DNA of 6,008 nucleotides from FEN-1297 sp046704255 (GTDB lineage Bacteria; Bacteroidota; Ignavibacteria; Ignavibacteriales; Ignavibacteriaceae). Numbering within the stretch: position 1 is the stretch's first letter; the number at the start of each line of letters is the position of its first letter. The translations under genes and the position numbers were made by a program. Shown piece by piece: positions 5,962-6,008 of the stretch. The stretch is taken from the NCBI GenBank assembly GCA_046704255.1, contig JBJKSH010000133.1, positions 1-6,008 on the forward strand, read 5' to 3'. Below the pieces are notes generated by a model. It ran no database searches. It was given only the letters and a program-made list of their open reading frames with translations, and was not told where the DNA came from.

Positions 5962-6008
5962 TGTTGATAATAATAGCCGCATGGGTGAATATATATCCGC
6001 AGTCGCCA
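5940..6008 (+). CDS. Exported protein of unknown function, N-terminal fragment
   Basis: Twenty-three codons are visible before the window ends, with no stop. The first residues, MRILSCIMLIIIAAWVN followed by IYPQSP, have a positive charge, a hydrophobic core and a polar end, as in a signal peptide. The start overlaps the cytochrome gene by 22 bases in another frame, so the DNA encoding the last haem motif also encodes this n-region. A second in-frame ATG at 5961 overlaps the cytochrome stop codon as TAATG, but it gives an n-region without charge and has no ribosome binding site at the right distance. Tight overlap predicts translation coupled to the cytochrome and a partner role. An outer-membrane beta-barrel, a further cytochrome or a periplasmic accessory protein would all fit the context; the visible residues do not tell them apart. 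Confidence 0.65.
   Translation, partial: MRILSCIMLIIIAAWVNIYPQSP

Overview
The window is AT-rich, gene-dense and codes entirely on the + strand. The lysine- and isoleucine-rich proteins, a GH92 mannosidase and a many-haem cytochrome c suggest a Bacteroidota/Ignavibacteria-like bacterium, possibly near Ignavibacterium or Melioribacter. That placement is inference; no rRNA or marker gene is present.

Left part (1-1753): the C-terminal end of a GH92 alpha-mannosidase-like glycoside hydrolase runs in from the left. A 173-base gap follows. Then come dapF (diaminopimelate epimerase, with both catalytic cysteines) and, 15 bases later, a 101-residue protein resembling ABM-type dimeric alpha/beta-barrel proteins. 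A clear hairpin terminator at about 1769-1800 closes this unit.

Middle (1754-1983): 230 bases without a gene. They hold the terminator, AT-rich inverted and short direct repeats, and probably the promoter of the next operon.

Right part (1984-6008): a compact electron-transfer operon. It encodes (1) a five-helix membrane protein with two His-x13-His pairs placed as in diheme cytochromes b; (2) a membrane-anchored, cytosolic ferredoxin/FAD/NAD(P) oxidoreductase with unusual three-Cys iron-sulphur motifs and a permuted flavoprotein order; (3) an exported cytochrome with 20 CXXCH haem sites built from tri-haem repeats of about 76 residues; and (4) the first codons of a further exported protein, whose start lies inside the end of the cytochrome gene behind a good ribosome binding site.

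The gene products fit one path: NAD(P)H (or another cytosolic donor) to FAD and Fe-S, to cytosol-side haem b, to periplasm-side haem b, to the 20-haem wire, to something further out. The direction of electron flow and the final partner cannot be read from this window. The flavoprotein resembles a family I know of that has no assigned physiological role, so this operon is the best candidate for an undescribed system.
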